Source: Bacteroidales bacterium (lineage in GTDB: Bacteria; Bacteroidota; Bacteroidia; Bacteroidales; JAOZVK01). Taken from it: DNA of 5,376 nt. Under the pieces are notes generated by a model. The model was not told where the DNA came from, made no database searches, and saw only the letters and a program-made list of their open reading frames with translations. Location: NCBI GenBank assembly GCA_029938185.1, contig JAOZVK010000407.1, forward strand, positions 1-5,376, read 5' to 3'. Every line of letters starts with the position of its first letter. Position 1 is the stretch's first letter. The position numbers and the translations under genes are program-made. Below, piece after piece: positions 5,068 to 5,376 of the stretch.

Positions 5068-5338
5068 TTACAACCAATTTTCTTTTTTAAATGCCTTTTG
5101 TTCTAATTTTTGATATTCTTTATAATTTTTTATTTCACCAATTTTAAATTCTTTTTTTATTGGTTCGGTTTCAATAATTTAGGCTTTTCTGAATTGTGTT
5201 TTTATGTAATCAATATCCTGCAAATAGTCTTGAATATAGTGTAGTACGAAATAGTGGCAGATTTAATTTTTCTAATATTGATTTGAATTTAGGGAACGGA
5301 CTATTAAGTACTGTTACAAAAGCATTTATGTCCACCGA
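5068..5338 (-). pseudogene. Decayed 3' end of an unidentified gene
   Basis: Two overlapping minus-strand frames look coding. One, from 5338 to a TGA at 5212-5210, gives 42 residues including VLNSPFPKFKSILEKLNLP. The other, from 5262 to the TAA at 5070-5068, contains DYLQDIDYIKTQFRKA, then a TAA at 5181-5179, then 36 residues ending KLEQKAFKKENWL. Joined by one frameshift near 5265-5212 and one nonsense change, they would be a lysine-rich C-terminus of roughly 80-90 residues. The upstream part is cut by the REP hairpin at 5332. No start codon fits and no family is recognised. Decay is inferred; chance open stretches in AT-rich DNA remain possible. Confidence 0.4.
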
Positions 5339-5376
5339 TTACCATCGGTGGCATGCCTATAGAACATGCCTAAAGG
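5332..5376. repeat. REP hairpin and start of a further palindromic repeat, cut by the window end
   Basis: A perfect eight-pair hairpin with a TACC loop occupies 5332-5351 (ccaccgattaccatcggtgg). It is followed by ATGCCTAAAGG at the very end (5366-5376), the first part of the ATGCCTAAAGGCAT palindrome seen whole at 3059-3072. The order matches the spacer module at 2983-3132, so another copy of the composite repeat probably continues beyond the window. Confidence 0.75.

Overview
The window looks like an AT-rich chromosomal segment of a member of the Bacteroidota. The pointers are A-rich leaders with no Shine-Dalgarno sequence, tandem AATTGAT heptamers, abundant REP-like palindromes, and secreted proteins of types common in that phylum (a caspase-fold peptidase with an Ig-like domain, and an FGE/C-type-lectin-fold protein). 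All credible genes lie on the minus strand, so the genetic order runs from high to low coordinates. No RNA gene, CRISPR array or complete insertion sequence was seen.

Layout in transcription order. 5376-5068: a REP hairpin followed by a decayed gene end (one apparent frameshift, one internal stop). 5063-4802: a short heptamer array, a coding-like but starterless stretch, and a pair of strong hairpins of a dispersed repeat. 4758-4653: a 25-bp motif and a 12-unit AATTGAT array. 4507-3422: an exported FGE-sulfatase (SUMF1-like) protein whose last ~30 codons resemble the variable region of a diversity-generating retroelement (DGR) target. 3263-2852: a composite palindromic repeat with an identical 131-bp block present twice, 281 bp apart, carrying terminator-like hairpins. 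2853-2764: the same 25-bp motif (one mismatch) and a 4-unit heptamer array directly before the next start. 2759-189: a tight three-gene operon encoding a signal-peptide-bearing caspase-family protein with an Ig-like domain, a secreted 332-residue protein of unknown function, and a small four-helix membrane protein, ended by a weak terminator. The left edge holds a degenerate copy of the palindromic repeat.

How the genes may work together (inference). The caspase, unknown secreted protein and membrane protein are separated by 3 and 6 bases and should be co-expressed as an envelope-located module. The FGE-like protein upstream lies on the same strand and shares upstream sequence elements with the caspase gene. 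If its C-terminus really is a hypervariable lectin-fold binding surface, the locus would pair a diversified extracytoplasmic recognition protein with a protease and a membrane partner. No reverse transcriptase or template repeat is in the window, so the diversification part needs the rest of the genome to be tested.
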